A DNA stretch of 5,098 nt, from contig CANKNL010000224.1 of assembly GCA_947483345.1 (NCBI GenBank), forward strand, positions 1 through 5,098, given 5' to 3'. The stretch is from Chitinophagaceae bacterium. GTDB lineage: Bacteria; Bacteroidota; Bacteroidia; Chitinophagales; Chitinophagaceae. The first letter of the stretch is position 1. Each line of letters starts with the position of its first letter. The notes below the pieces were generated by a model. That model was not told the origin of the DNA, made no database searches, and saw only the letters and a list, made by a program, of their open reading frames with translations. Of the stretch, positions 5,024 through 5,098 are shown in pieces. Both the position numbers and the translations under genes were made by a program.

Positions 5024-5098
5024 ATGAGTGCTCAACAGCCATACAGCTTTTTCCATAGTGTGGAAAAAAGTTTTGACAAAGCCGCCAAATTCACGAAA
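5024..5098 (+). CDS. Probable glutamate dehydrogenase (Glu/Leu/Phe/Val dehydrogenase family), N-terminal fragment
   Basis: Only 25 codons are visible before the right edge, starting MSAQQPYSFF and continuing HSVEKSFDKAAKFTK. From memory, the SFF-x-x-V-x-KSFDKAA-x-FT pattern matches the extreme N-terminus of Glu/Leu/Phe/Val dehydrogenases in Chitinophagaceae and relatives, enzymes that interconvert glutamate and 2-oxoglutarate with NAD(P). None of the catalytic lysine or Rossmann-fold residues is in view, so the call rests on N-terminal similarity alone. The ATG at 5024 follows an A-rich leader (AAAATAAAACAACATTT). The 178-bp gap suggests its own promoter rather than membership in the ccm operon. 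Confidence 0.65.
   Translation, partial: MSAQQPYSFFHSVEKSFDKAAKFTK

Overview
The window looks like a low-GC core-genome segment of a Bacteroidota bacterium, most likely close to the Chitinophagaceae/Sphingobacteria. This rests on several signals: three exact matches to the Bacteroidota -7 promoter element TAnnTTTG in gaps just upstream of genes and a fourth upstream of tdk, A/T-rich leaders without Shine-Dalgarno sites, Bacteroidota-type WaaA, CcmB/CcmC and CcmD-family proteins, and a leftward protein of a kind I recall only from this phylum. No tRNA, rRNA, insertion sequence, CRISPR array or phage gene is visible.

Layout. Positions 1-383 (minus strand) hold the N-terminal part of a DegT/DnrJ/EryC1/StrS sugar aminotransferase. 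It is divergent from waaA (490-1788, plus), the Kdo transferase of lipid A-core synthesis; the 106-bp gap holds back-to-back -7 elements and an inverted repeat. waaA converges on, and overlaps by 31 bp, an uncharacterised 248-aa protein (1758-2504, minus). That gene is divergent from tdk (2602-3171, plus), a type II thymidine kinase; the gap holds a perfect 15-bp palindrome. tdk overlaps ccmB (3171-3845) by one base. After a 69-bp gap with its own promoter come ccmC (TTG start, 3915-4622) and a CcmD-family gene (4615-4845) that overlaps it by 8 bp. A 178-bp gap leads to the first 25 codons of a probable glutamate dehydrogenase (5024 onward).

Functionally there are three themes: surface polysaccharide/LPS (aminotransferase and WaaA), thymidine salvage (Tdk), and cytochrome c maturation (CcmB permease, CcmC heme-handling protein, small CcmD-like protein). 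ccmA, ccmE, ccmF and ccmH are not in the window, so the heme-export ATPase must be encoded elsewhere.

I see no clear new biological system. The points most worth a second look are the missing tryptophan-rich WWD-type motif in CcmC, the unknown 248-aa protein, and the palindrome sitting on the predicted tdk transcription start.
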